Position numbers and translations under genes: made by a program. A stretch of 64,000 bases of DNA from Prillingera fragicola (taxonomy: Eukaryota > Basidiomycota > Tremellomycetes > Trichosporonales > Trichosporonaceae), in contig BEDY01000005.1 in the NCBI GenBank assembly GCA_002335605.1, positions 186,001 through 250,000 of the forward strand. Reading direction: 5' to 3'. Within the stretch, counting starts at the first letter, position 1. Every line of letters starts with the position of its first letter. Of this stretch, positions 34,526 to 45,687 are shown piece after piece. The notes below the pieces were generated by a model. That model was not told the origin of the DNA. It saw nothing but the letters and a program-made list of their open reading frames with translations, and did no database searches.

Positions 34526-34858
34526 TCTGTAGCCACAATTGATCTCATTGCATGCATGTAAAGGGGTAAATATGGAGGCTAACAGCTTGATCTTATTTGT
34601 TACCCGATGTCGCCGAGTCCCAGCTCACAACGCTCCAGCTTGTGGCATCTACCCCAAGCTTCAGCAGCAACCCTCGTAGTGGTGCGTAAGGACTCTGAGG
34701 CTACTTTATTATGTTTTCAGCTGTTGTTTTCTATCTCGTCAGTCTCATAGGGAAAATACAGCTGCAAAGTAGCCGAGTGGTGAATGTCGAACTGTGTGTT
34801 CAATAGTGCATCGTATTCCCGGCTATCCACCTGATAACGCAACCGTAAGCCGCGAACT
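34526..34858. other. Convergent 3' region MFS / cupin
   Basis: About 330 bases between two convergent stop codons. No supported gene. Confidence 0.35.
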
Positions 34859-35430
34859 CTATTGCCACTCCGCCTCCGCCTCAAGAGGAGCCCTAGTACC
34901 CCGACTGGTAACGCTAATATCAGCCCGGCTCCAGGTGCCCACTCACAAGAAGGCCTTGAACGGAATACTGAGTGAACGGAACTTGCACCCCATGGGAAGG
35001 TAGACAAGGTCACCTGGCTTTGCCACAATCGTTCGGCCGTCCTCTGGGAGAATGCTTTTCATATCAGATCAAGAACCTTAGTTGCGAGCAGTTTGCGAGC
35101 AAGCAACTCACTGCCATTCACCCTCAAGAATATACTTCCACTACAACTGTCAGCGTCCGGGACTGTTTGTAACATACCTCGTAGACAGGGAAGCTCTCGC
35201 TGATGAGCTCCGGCCCCTCGGCAGTTTTGTCAAAGATACCACCAGTGTACTCTAGATCGCAGGGAGCTGCTGTTCCCATGTCATCTGCGGAAGCTCAGCT
35301 TATATTCTACACAGGCGTTTGGAGACGTACACGCAGAGACACCTTCGCGAATTGGAATAAGAGCACGGGTCCCGGCGCCAACATAGTGGCGGATCTTTGG
35401 GCGCTCAGAGCTGGAGGCGGCGGTGGACAT
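34859..35430 (-). CDS. Small cupin protein, EutQ-like
   Basis: A short single-domain cupin of about 125 residues in five exons. It starts MSTAASSSERPKIRHYVGAG. The cupin core reads EWKYILEGEWHILPEDGR, then VAKPGDLVYLPMGC, matching the two cupin beta-strand motifs of EutQ-like proteins (G-E-x and PGDxxYxPxG). The last exon choice is less sure. One path splices after AFF and ends ...RAPLEAEAEWQ at 34859; without that intron it ends earlier near 34940. Metal-binding His residues are few, so it may bind ligand rather than catalyse. EutQ-like and PuuR-like cupins sit in bacterial amine-use operons; a similar supporting role is inference. Confidence 0.72.
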
Positions 35431-35903
35431 TGTGAAGAGGCGATTTGGTAGGTGGGGCTGTAGTTGATGCCTCGTTGTCAGAGTCGTCAGGTATCATGTA
35501 TAAATAAAGTCAATGTCGGGTCGTCTCATGCATGTGACGAAGTGAATTGGTACGAGCATGAAGTCAAGATCAGAGGCGACGCTTAGGTCCACCCTGATTT
35601 TATCACTCCTCCGCAATGGTTCCGGCGCTACCCTCCGCTTATAACCCGCGGATAAGAGATTGGGGACATGTGCATGTGATTCTAGCCTTGCTGGGTAGTT
35701 ATGGATGGATTGCATGAGCATGATACCGTGCTGACGCAGACGTGCTGGATTGGCACGCTGACGTGTGGTTGTGAGGCATGTGGCGCTTTGTCTTTGGCGC
35801 GTTGGCTTCACCAGATTTCAACAGAACACGCCATGTAGGTAATTTGATAGACAACACAAAGAGAGCTGGTTCAAACAAGATGCATATGATTTACGGACCA
35901 GAC
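35431..35903. other. Intergenic region cupin / SSADH
   Basis: About 470 bases: the upstream region of the cupin gene and the 3' flank of the dehydrogenase gene, both minus strand. No gene or clear repeat recognised. Confidence 0.35.
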
Positions 35904-37629
35904 CTAGACATCGCCAATAGTGATGAGTTTCTCGACCATGTACTCGTCGATGCCACTTTTGCCACCCTCGCGTCCAAAACCGCTCTGTTTAACTCCACCA
36001 AACGGAATGCACGGCTGGGACACAATACCAGTGTTGACAGCCACCATGCCGACCTGCAGTTGCTCTGCTACGCGGTAGACTCTTGATACGTCTCGAGTAT
36101 AAAAGTACCCGGCGAGGCCGACTTCCGTGTCATTGGCCCATCTGATCACCTCGTCCTCGGCTGTGAACTTGAATAGGGCCGCTACAGGGCCAAAGGTCTC
36201 CTCTTGTAAGATGACACTACTGGGAGCAAGGTTGACAAGGACAGTGGGTTCAAAGAACGAGGAGCCTTCCTCGTAGCCCTCTGCCCGCTTGCCGCCACAC
36301 AGGACATGGGCGTCTTTCTTTACGGCATCCTCAACGTGACGCTGCACCTTTTCGACGCCACGCTCATTTACAAGAGGACCGATGTTGACGCCGTCTGTCA
36401 AGGGGTTGCCCATCTTGAATGCTTTGACACGTTCAGCAAGCCGCGAGGCAAACTTATCGTAAACGTTGGCGTGAATGAAGATGCGGTTCGCACAGACACA
36501 GGTCTGGCCAGACGCTCGGAACTTCGACGCTATCACCCCGTCCAAGGCTAAGTCGAGGTTCGCGTCGTCAAAGATGATGAAACTGAGGTCAGCCGGTGTC
36601 CCATCAATGCCCTTACGCAGCATTTCCTCCTAGTTCAAAAGAGAGCTTCTTGAGAGTTGGGCTGCTTTGCTGCATGAGCAGACGCCCTACAGGAGTTGAG
36701 CCTGTGAAAGAAATCTTCGACACGAGGGAGCTGAGCGTCAACCGAGATTCGTTAGGGAAGACCCACTTCTCGCAGAGCTCCAGACCACAGGCAGCTTCAC
36801 GCTCTCCCTTGTCAACAACGACAACATTGATGACACCCTTGGGAATGCCACCTTGCTCAGCGAGAACACACATGGCCAAAGCAGACAGCGGGGTCTCAGC
36901 TGGTGCTTTGATGACAACAGTGCAACCGGCCGCGAGCGCTGGCGCCATCTTGCGAGTGATCATAGCGTTGGGAAAGTTCCTATCGTCAGGCTGGTTCACT
37001 GGCTGAAGCATACCAAGGAGTGATTAAACCACAGACCCCAATGGGCTGCCGAATGACAGTGTTTCGCGTTCCCGGAATGGATGCGGGGACAGTGTGGCCA
37101 TAAGTTCTGCCAATCAGTCGTCTGTGGCAGCAGAACTCAAACTCACCTGACAGCCTCGGCCGCAAACCAGCTTAAGAACCCGGCTCCATAAGCAATCTCC
37201 CCCCTGCCCTCCATAAGAGGTTTTCCATTCTCCGCCGTCAGAATGAGGGCCAGATCCTCAGCGTTTGACTCCATTGCGGTCAGAAGCTTCAGGAGGTAAG
37301 TTTGCCGCTGGTATGCTGTGAGCTTGGACCATGCCGGAAAGGCGTCATGCGCGGCCTCCTGATTGTATCAGCAGATTCTATTATTTGGGACTCACAATAG
37401 CGCCTTTGATCTGGCTTCGAGGCATATCGGGAACCTCGAGAATCTCTGCTCCGGTGGCCGGGTTGATGACGGGGAAGGTGGCGCCGTCGGCTGATTTCAC
37501 CCACTGGCCATTGATGTAGCCTTGGCCGCGCAGGAGCGCCTTGTTGGTAAGCTGAGCCTAGATTATTAGCACTGTTTACAGATAGAAGCCCCTTACACCG
37601 AGGTATTGAATACGTCTAGGAGTGTGCAT
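35904..37629 (-). CDS. UGA2: Succinate-semialdehyde dehydrogenase (UGA2/GabD type)
   Basis: Oxidises succinate semialdehyde to succinate, the last step of the GABA shunt. The model starts [11 protein letters not shown] and joins [19 protein letters not shown] across the first intron. Core motifs follow: [42 protein letters not shown], the general-base Glu in FELGGNA, and the catalytic Cys in [23 protein letters not shown] and [17 protein letters not shown] also match; [11 protein letters not shown] is typical of SSADH rather than other ALDHs. Several short introns are present. One lies in ELGGNA-AFIIFDD, where most relatives have Pro instead of the second Ala. It lies directly downstream of the GABA-type aminotransferase on the same strand. 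No mitochondrial leader is obvious. Confidence 0.92.
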
Positions 37630-38049
37630 GTTGGGTGCAATGGGATCGCTCCACCCAACAATGTCTACTGGCAAGTTATAACGGTCTCGCGAAATTGGCC
37701 GATGATCGTACATAGCAACGCAATCAAACAGCCGGTCGAGCCGTCGCTTAACGCAATGGCCATGCCGCCGCTTACTCGCAAGCATTATGTGAGTAATAGC
37801 CATAGTCGGCTCGGATTGTGACAATACAGCCCTTAGCTCTTGTTGGAGACAATGCGCCACGCGAGATCTCCTCAGCGGCAATGAAAGTGGCGATCTCCCA
37901 TCATGACCTGCATTTTAACAAACATTCCGATGTTCAGTTTCAGTCCAGTCAATGTGAGTAATGCTATCCAACATCTTAAGAAATCGATCGGTGAACGTGT
38001 GTGAGACGGTTGCATACAGGAGGCACCGGCAATTGCTATTACATATTTT
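37630..38049. other. Intergenic region upstream of SSADH
   Basis: About 420 bases between the aminotransferase stop and the SSADH start. Presumed SSADH promoter. No classical CCG-N4-CGG site was seen by eye. Confidence 0.35.
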
Positions 38050-39687
38050 CTACGTTGTTGATCTTGCCACCTCGGCAACTGCTTCCTTCATGATTCTCAG
38101 CATCTCAGATACGTCCTCCTCGCTGAGAATAAGGGCCGGAATCAAACGGAGTACGGGGTAAATGCTGGTGGTGAGAGTGAGTAGACGACGATTATAGCAG
38201 GCATCCTGCACCAGCTTGTTCAGGTTGGGAGGCAGTTTCACGCCGTACGTATTGGACGAGGTGAGTTTGGATTTGGGGTCCTTGAACTCCAACGCCACCA
38301 TCAGCTGAGCTGTTAGTCATCGTTCACTGAGGTGAGCTTACTCCAAGTCCTCGGACCTCTTCAATGATCCAGCCTCCTTCAGCCTCATCGGCTTGAATGG
38401 CTCGGAGGCCATCGAACATTTGCTTGGATCTCGCCCGAACGTTTGCCAAAATGTCGTGGGTGCGCATGTACCGTGTGGTAGCGAGGGCAGCCGCGCATGC
38501 TACAGCGTTACCGCTGTAGGTGCCTCCGAGAGAGCCCGGGGGCATTACTGACATTATCTCTGAGCTGGAAACAATGCCAGAAAGCGGCATTCCGTTGGCG
38601 AATCCCTTGGCAAAGACCAAAATATCCGGAACGACCTCCGAGTATTCAATTGTGAACATCTTGCCCGTGCGGCAGAATCCTGTTTGGATCTCATCTTCAA
38701 TGGTTAGGAGAGTAATCAGACAGAAACTGCTCAGCATACCCACCGACCACGAGAAGAATGCCATGCTGAGTGCACAGAGTGCGCAGGTGGTGAATATAAG
38801 CAGCTGGGGCGGGCACGTAACCGCTTAACGTCAGCGAAAACCAAACACGGGAAACCACTCACCCCTCGCCGATAACTGGTTCCAGAAAGACTGCTGCCGT
38901 GTCCTCCGGGGCCGACTGCTGCTGAAGCAAGTTGTCAATGTCAGTGATTGCTCGCTGAACAAGTTCTTCCTCTGGAGTCTCCCTTGGGAGACCCATGGCG
39001 TGCCAGTAAGGGAACGACGTGGTATAGACGCAGGGCTGCTGTCAGTGATCGCCTGTGCAACAAGCCTCACCATGAGAGGGCCGCTACCAGCAAAGAAGCT
39101 AGTCTTGGATCGAGTGAGTCCTGCAGCTCCGTTTGTGCGCCCTGGAATCAGAAACATCACCGGCTTGTCCCTCACCATGGTAGCCACCCTGCATGACGAT
39201 AATGTTGTTTCGTCTCGTCTTGGTCCGTGCCACCTTGATAGCAGCCTCAATCGCCTCACTGCCAGAATTCCAGAAGAAGAAGGAATCCAGCGAAGGGTCG
39301 GGCATCATATCAACCAGAGATTCCACCAGCTGTACATAGGGTTCAGATAGGCCAATGGCGCATTGGACGTGCACGATTGACTTGGCTTGAGCGATGATGG
39401 CCTCGGTCACGTCTGGGTGGCAATGACCGAGGGAAGTCACGCCGATGCCAGAGGTGAAGTCAAGGAGGACTTCATCGTCCTTTCCTGTCAGCCTTGAGCA
39501 GGCGGATCTCACTCACGGTTGTGAGGACTTGTAAGCCTCTGCCTTCTTTGAACACATGGTCACGGAGCCTGCCCAGAGCCTTGGTGATGTGCTGATCCGC
39601 CACTGCCTGAAGTTCCGTGGTAGTGCTCGCAGCCTTGGTGACCTTGTTGGGTAAGAACGGAATGTGATTCACAGTGATGGAACCCAT
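38050..39687 (-). CDS. UGA1: Class III PLP aminotransferase, probable 4-aminobutyrate transaminase
   Basis: Moves the amino group of GABA (or a close omega-amino acid) to 2-oxoglutarate, giving succinate semialdehyde. The start MGSITVNHIPFLPNK is chosen as the first well-placed ATG. Motifs: DFTSGIGVTSLGHCHPDV, NSGSEAIEAAIKVAR (PLP phosphate), HG at an exon end, ETPEEELVQRAITDI, EPVIGEGGYVPAP across a splice, and the PLP lysine in LVFAKGFANGMPLSG. C-terminal LRLIPALILSEEDV fits the class. Introns are short and numerous. It could also accept beta-alanine or a polyamine-derived substrate; the adjacent SSADH favours GABA. Confidence 0.9.
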
Positions 39688-39790
39688 TATGACTATGCAG
39701 GAGGGGGGGAGCCACGCGCAGGAGCTATGAGTCTTTAAGACTGTGGATAGAGTCGGTGAATAGAAAGAAGGTCGCATGGAGCCCGGGCAA

Positions 39791-39824
39791 TTAGGCACTA
39801 AATCGATAAGCGGCGCTTAGGCAC
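39791..39824. promoter_or_regulatory. Direct repeat TTAGGCAC upstream of the aminotransferase
   Basis: TTAGGCAC occurs at 39791-39798 and again at 39817-39824, spaced 18 bases apart, about 105-140 bases before the aminotransferase start (39687). Between them lies AAGCGGCGCTT, itself partly symmetric. Candidate regulator site; binding is inference. Confidence 0.35.
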
Positions 39825-39931
39825 CACACATGGTGAGCATGTGGTGGTGCATCCGCAAACAAGCGCATTGGCAACCGAGTATTACCAAGCGTCGCATGCG
39901 CATGCACAAATCTCAGGTCGGCGTGGGTAGG

Positions 39932-42301
39932 CTAGATGAGGAGTACAGATCGGCCGAGTTGGTCCATGACCTCCTGCCACGGCCGCTTGCCCAGCCCGGC
40001 GTCGATTCCGCGCCATTGTTCCTCCAGCAGCTCTTTCTGGGGGTCAGTGGCTTGAACTTGATAAGGAGGACTCACAGCCGCTACAAGATCTTCAGAGTAG
40101 TCGGAGCGGAACGCATCAAAGAGCGACCTCACTTTGGGCCGCGCGCTGGGTAGACAGAAGACGCCCGCGATAAGCAGTGGCCAGATGAGCATGACCGACA
40201 TGCGCATGGCTGAGGCTTCACTGAGGAGCTCAAGTACACTGTCGACCGCTTTGACTATGCGCTGGGTTGACACTGACTGACCGAGAATCTGGGATTAGCC
40301 TCTTATCAAGTTGATTGACTCACATCTGCGAGGATGTAGATCACGCCCATGTTCTTGTAGATGTGGTCGCCACACTGGCATAAGCAGGAGCTCTAGACCC
40401 GCACTCACCGTCACGCGGACGTGCTGTGCCATGGCACTCAGATTATTGCCCCAAATGTCCAACTCCACCAAGAGGCAGTGGCTGGCCTGCACAAGATGTT
40501 CGGCCACCTTCAGCATGTCACTTGGCGGGTCATCGATGTTTATCCCGAGGCGACGTTTGTGGGAGTCTACCACGGCAATGCGCGCCAAAAAGCCCATCAT
40601 TGAACGAGATACTCCGAAGCTTTTGTCAGTAATCTCCTGGTAAGGTGCTCACCTTCGCTCCACTGACTCCCATTCCCAGCGCGTCTGGGATGTTTCGACG
40701 CTCTCAGTCCACCACAGGTCACAGTTGCCCAGCAGTAGTGGTTCTCTTCCGGTGACGAACGAGCCTGAACGTCAGCCAGCCCTGACGTGTCGCTCACCAA
40801 AGACGTCATGAGTGGCAAGATTCTCCAACAGATACCGTCGTGTAAACGAGTATCCGTCTCCTTGGAGCATAGCCTGTGGCCCACCCCGTTTGTGAATGAG
40901 GCTAATGGCAAAATCGAGATTGTCTCGCCAGGTCGGATCGGCGCTGATGACCTGCCGTCAGTCACAGCCCAGACTGGTGACTCACATCTCGAATACACAG
41001 GAGAGTACATGCGGCCAGGACGCTGTCAACTTTGGGTTAGCGTGGAATGAACTCAATCTCCTCACTTTGAAGATTATCCGCTGCCGGCGTAGCTGCCATG
41101 AGCACATTGGCCACAGCAGCTTTCTTGAACTTGTCTCCCATGGCGCGCAGCAGGTCCTTTTGGGCAGGCCAGTCGGGGCCGAGAAGATCTGGCGCAAATG
41201 CCTCGTTTGTGTCGTGAACCAGGTGGGCAACGCTGATGCTGAGCATACTCATTCGCATTGCAGCCGAAGCTGCAGAGCTCGTGTCCAGTAGGCGCAAAGG
41301 TGTGCAGAGTGCCAGAAGAGGATTTGGCCCGATGTTGCCCATGGTGATTAGAAGCTTGCTTGTTGTGTTACAGTAGTGTGAGAACAGTGATCGAGCAGCC
41401 GGTGACGGAAATGCGTTTGAAAGCTGGTCAATGCTCCCAGTCGCAGCGCTCAATGCGGCCACCGAGGCTGAGACGGCTTCCCGACGAGGGGGTGGGCCAA
41501 ACTCGAACAAGTTCTCATCAAAGGCGAAGGCGCTGCTGTCAGCTGCTATCTCCTAGGACTGCCCACCTAAAGATGCTACCAAGCACCAGTTGACGAGCTG
41601 TTGCCTGGGTTGATGGAGGTTCCACGGCAAACGACGGGCTGCGATACTTGCCCTTGGCAGCTCGCCGGCTGTGCAGGGACGATTTCGACAGGTCAGTGAA
41701 TGGCAGCGGGGGGAGGTTCACAGGGGAGGCAGTCTGAGATGCCTGTGACTGCGACAGCTCCGACAATTCAGACATCTCAGAAAACATGACCTCAGCGTGT
41801 AGTGGCAATTCGTTGACATCGACGGGCTCGAGGTCGAATGACAGAGCTGCAATCGACTGGTCATTGGGCGCAGGTGGCGACTCTGAGAGAGGTTCTGTCC
41901 AGTCCGTTGTCGTCCGCCCAGGTGCCTCTTCCGTCTGGTGTGATATAGACCGTTTACGCTTGCAGGCCGAATCCGCTGGAGCTGGCCACTGACACTCACG
42001 TTGAGCACCAATGCATCGGAGGCAGGTCGGGGATGTTTCGTCGCATTTGACCTTTTGCCGGCGACATGCAAGACAGCCCTTTGTGCTGCGGCTGTACTTT
42101 GGGCGCTTGCGAGATATGAGAGGAGGCTCGTCCTGAGTGAGTGTCAGCTTCCATAGATCAGCGTTGAGCGTGGCACTCACCTTTTGCCCAAGGACATCCT
42201 GTGCCCGATTGGCATCTACTATTCGGCCTAGAAGGTCAACTTCTGTGCTAATCCCAAGGAAAACACTCACGGGCTTGCCTGGATATCTCTGCCAGGTCCA
42301 T
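39932..42301 (-). CDS. Zn2Cys6 transcription factor with fungal_trans_2-type C-terminus (UGA3-like in context)
   Basis: Nuclear regulator. The suggested start is MDLAEISRQA at 42301, with two small exons before the zinc cluster. The binuclear cluster is C-x2-C-x6-C-x6-C-x2-C-x6-C (CLACRRQKVKCDETSPTCLRCIGAQREC), preceded by a basic patch KRPKYSRSTKG. A Ser/Glu-rich linker follows. The C-terminal half (encoded 41510 down to 39932) is helical (SLFSHYCNTTSKLL, FKKAAVANVLMAATPA), resembling the fungal_trans_2/DUF3468 family to which yeast Uga3 belongs. Many short introns lie in the C-terminal half and were not all fixed. Its position immediately upstream of GABA aminotransferase and SSADH on the same strand suggests it controls them; direct orthology with UGA3 is inference. 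Confidence 0.86.
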
Positions 42302-42969
42302 GGCTTGCCGACGATTAGAGTTAAGGTGTGTGTTTGTGAGGTGCTCGCTGATGGCCAGATGGGGCTCAAGGTGCCCACTTCAGTGTGCTCGAGGTGTTTG
42401 GTCCCGTTCAGCAGGCGGGTCAGTTGTTTAGCTGCGGTTCCGCGCCTCATGATCACAAGACAAGATAGGGGTTACAGCAGTCAAGCTCCTGGATCGGATG
42501 CTCGGTGGCAAGGCCGCAACCTCGAGAACCCGCCTTCCGCTAAGCCACACGTACGAACACGTACGAAGCCCTCTGAGATCTGAAGATCCGAGGACGTTTG
42601 GAGCATAAACAGTGCCATGCAGTGTGGGACAGGGAGTCATGTCGTACCCCAATGATCCAATGATGACCTTGCATGCAAGGGAGGTAGGGATCAGTGGAGG
42701 TGGTGTAGGTGGGCGGAGATGGGCATCACCTGACTGACGCCACCGGCTATGCGGGCAGATAACGGCTCGGATAAGCCCGGCTGTAGCAGTCACAAACCAC
42801 AAGCGACGGCTACAGGACGAGGGTGTTGGTGGTGCAATTCGTGATGTCAGTAGCCACAGGAAGCTCTATTCCAGACTGTTGCATAGCGCAGCCCAACCCT
42901 AGTGGTCCAGCGAGATACAGCAATAATTGCTATCAGCGTTTACAATTGTTCCTCTTCGGACAACAACCT
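42302..42969. promoter_or_regulatory. Upstream region of the Zn2Cys6 regulator
   Basis: About 670 bases without a gene. It holds a perfect tandem pair of CACGTACGAA (42548-42567), about 250 bases before the regulator start; each unit contains the palindrome CGTACG. The right end is the 3' flank of the acetoacetyl-CoA synthetase gene. Possible autoregulation is inference. Confidence 0.45.
42548..42567. repeat. Tandem 10-base direct repeat CACGTACGAA x2
   Basis: Two exact copies of CACGTACGAA, head to tail, in the upstream region of the Zn2Cys6 gene. One 10-base turn of helix per copy would put both on the same face of the DNA, fitting side-by-side protein binding. Confidence 0.55.
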
Positions 42970-45286
42970 CTATGGCATGTTCTCCTCCTTGCGCATCTTC
43001 TGACCCAGAGTCACATACTCGGCCAGGCACTCGGGGTTGCGCAGCGTCGCGGGGTTGATGGCCGTGACAGAAGATCCGTTGATGACCTTGCGGATGGGGA
43101 TCTCAATCTTCTTGCCAGTCAGGGTGTGGGGGATGTCGCTGACGGCAATAATCTTGGCGGGCACGTGACGCGCGCTCCTGGCAGTTCGGATGTTAGTCTT
43201 GATAAGCTTGAGGAGGTCGTCATCCAGCTCGGTTCCGGCACGCATCTTGATGAACAGTACGACCTTTTCGTCGGCGCCACCGTCGACCAGGAGGCCAACA
43301 ACAAGGGACTCTTCGAGACCGCGAGATGAGAAGATGGGATTCTCCAGGACCGAGTAGATGTCCATGGGGCCAAAACGGATACCGCTGGGGTTCAGGACAC
43401 CGTCGGAGCGGCCAAGCATGACGAGGCCACCGCCGTTTCCGTTTCGCGACTTGGAGATGTGCACAAAGTCGCCGTGGTCTGCAATGTTAGCTGACGCCCG
43501 GAGTCAACGCAGGCACTTACACCAGAAGTCGGTCCCCTCCTTGAAGTAGCTGTCGATGAAACGCTGCTTGGCGTACTCGACGTCGGCCTCCTTGATGTTG
43601 TCACCGTCTGGCAGCGACTCGCGAGGAAGAGGCCAGAAGCCAACTGGTTCGATGGGGAAGGCAGCGTTAATGATCAGTTCGCCCTCGCCGCCGGGGACAG
43701 TGGTGTCAAGGGCACTGGAACATCAGCTTGTGGCATTACAAAGACACTCACAATCCGAGCATACGAGTCTGGATCTCGCCACGGAACACGGGCAGCTCAG
43801 TGCAGCGGCCAGCGAACACGGAGCAGACGTCGGTACCACCAGTCACCGAGCCAAGGAGAAGATCCTTCTTGACGTTGGCGTACACAAAGTCAAAGAGCTG
43901 AGAGGGCAAAGGCGAGCCAGTGGACAGAATCTGCCTGAGTTTAGACAGTTTGTGCTTCTTGCCGACATCGGGGTAGTGCTTTGAGATCTGCTCAATGTAC
44001 TTGGCTGACGTGCCGAAGACGGAGATGTCAAACTCGTCGATCATTTTCCAAAGACACGCGGGGTCGGCGAGGGGAGAGCCGTCGTAGAGGACAATAGTTG
44101 CGCCGGTCGCGAGGCCGGAGACCTGGTACTGGAACATCATCCAGCCAGGGGTGGTGTACTGGAAGAAGACATCGCCGCGCGAGATGTCACCCTGGAGGTG
44201 GTGCTCGCGGAGCGAATCAATGAGCATACCACCCTGGCGGTGCTGGGTTGTGAGTTTAGAGCTCCGGTCGCAGCACTTACAACAATAGCCTTAGGCTTGC
44301 CAGTGGTGCCACTGGAGAAGAGAATCCAGATAGGATCATTGAAACCCTGGCGCTCAAAGGTGGGTTCGAAGTCTTCGACGCCAAGGAAATCGTCCCACCG
44401 CCAGACTGTGGTTAATCCATCGTGCCCAGCCTCACGGAAGTTAGCGACATCAGCCAGGGGGTCGATGCTGTCGGGGACGTGGTTGATGATGACGGTCGTT
44501 GCAGGAGGGTGAGTGAGGGAAGCGAAGAGGCGAGGCAGGAGGGGGAGGAGAGGGCGAGCCTTGCCGTTGTAGACCACACCGTTGGAAACAAAGAGGAGGT
44601 GGGGCTTAATTTGTTCCAAGCGCTCAATGACACCGTCGACGCCAAAGTCGGCCGCAGCAGACGAGAAAATGGCACCGAGTGATGAGGTCGCCAGCAAGAC
44701 AACAGCCGACTCGAGACGGTTGCCACCCCAGTACGCAACACGGTGTCCCTTCTCAATACCAGCAGTCTTCATGGAATCCTGGCAGCGGCCGACGAGGAGC
44801 AGCAGCTCGCGCTGCGTCACGCGACGGGGCTCTGGTGTAAAGTCCTGGCTCGGCGCGAACTCGGTGCAGTCAATGATGGCGAGGTCGTCCGGGTGCTCCT
44901 TGGCGTGCCTCAGCTGGTTCTCTGCCCAGTTGACGGATGCGTTAGAAAACCAGGAAGGGTTGGCCCGCGCAGATGCGCTCTCGTCGACGTACTGCCGCTG
45001 GTCAGCTCTCTGTACGCCTGTAGTTGGCTATGGAGCTCTGCCTCGAGCAGAAGCTCGCTCCTATGCGCACACTCACCGGACCGGATCCCTTGTCACCAAT
45101 AACACCCTCCCAGTCCCAAACCTCGCTCCAGAAGTCGCCGCGGTTCTTGCAGGTCCAGTTCCAGAGGTCCTCGTAGGTGTCGAGCTTGACATTGTGGGTT
45201 TTGGCAATGTGCTTGCGAAACTGGGCAGCCTGGGTTGCCTCGGGGTTGGCGGGTGCCCAGAGCATTTCGGGGTCGGCAGAAGTCAT
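42970..45286 (-). CDS. AACS: Acetoacetyl-CoA synthetase
   Basis: Cytosolic ligase that activates acetoacetate to acetoacetyl-CoA with ATP, feeding sterol or fatty-acid synthesis or ketone use. The start is MTSADPEMLWAPANPEA. The N-terminal ACAS-type part contains NPSWFSNASVNWAEN. The AMP-binding signature is WILFSSGTTGKPKAIV, followed across an intron by HRQGG. Then TTPGWMMFQYQVSGL, VFGTSAKYIE, GSVTGGTDVCSVFAG and, near the end, GRSDGVLNPSGIRFG with the catalytic Lys region TGKKIEIPIRKVI. The TSAKY and TPGWMM motifs separate AACS from acetyl-CoA synthetases. Six or so short introns. Its substrate links loosely to the acetate transporter at the left end of the block. Confidence 0.94.
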
Positions 45287-45687
45287 GCTGATGTCTACTA
45301 GAGTGTATGTAGTAGCCTGAACAACAATTGTGATAGCTGGCAGCAGCAGAGAAGATGACAGTGGACAGAAAGTAAATGGGGAGCAGCGTGGCCGGGACGG
45401 ATCCTCGGCTTTCGGATCAGTGCCGGGGCACCACTCCACCCCACACGCACACCACTGCGCTGTTAGATCGGTCAAGATCCGGATGAACCATCTTGTCACT
45501 GTCGCCCGTTCTTGCCCCTGCAGCCTGCCGCCGCATCTACGCCGCCATTCCCCCCCCTTACGGACGAGCAGCAAGGACGGGAACGGACGCGCTTGAACAC
45601 GGATGCGGGTGGAGGTCACTGATCAAACAGAGGCATTGGCATGTGCATCATTTCCCACTAATCGTCTGTATCAACCAAGTACGATGT
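45287..45687. other. Intergenic region AACS / UNC93-like copy 2
   Basis: About 400 bases, presumably the AACS promoter plus the 3' flank of the transporter gene. CT-rich patches occur near 45500-45560. No gene recognised. Confidence 0.35.
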
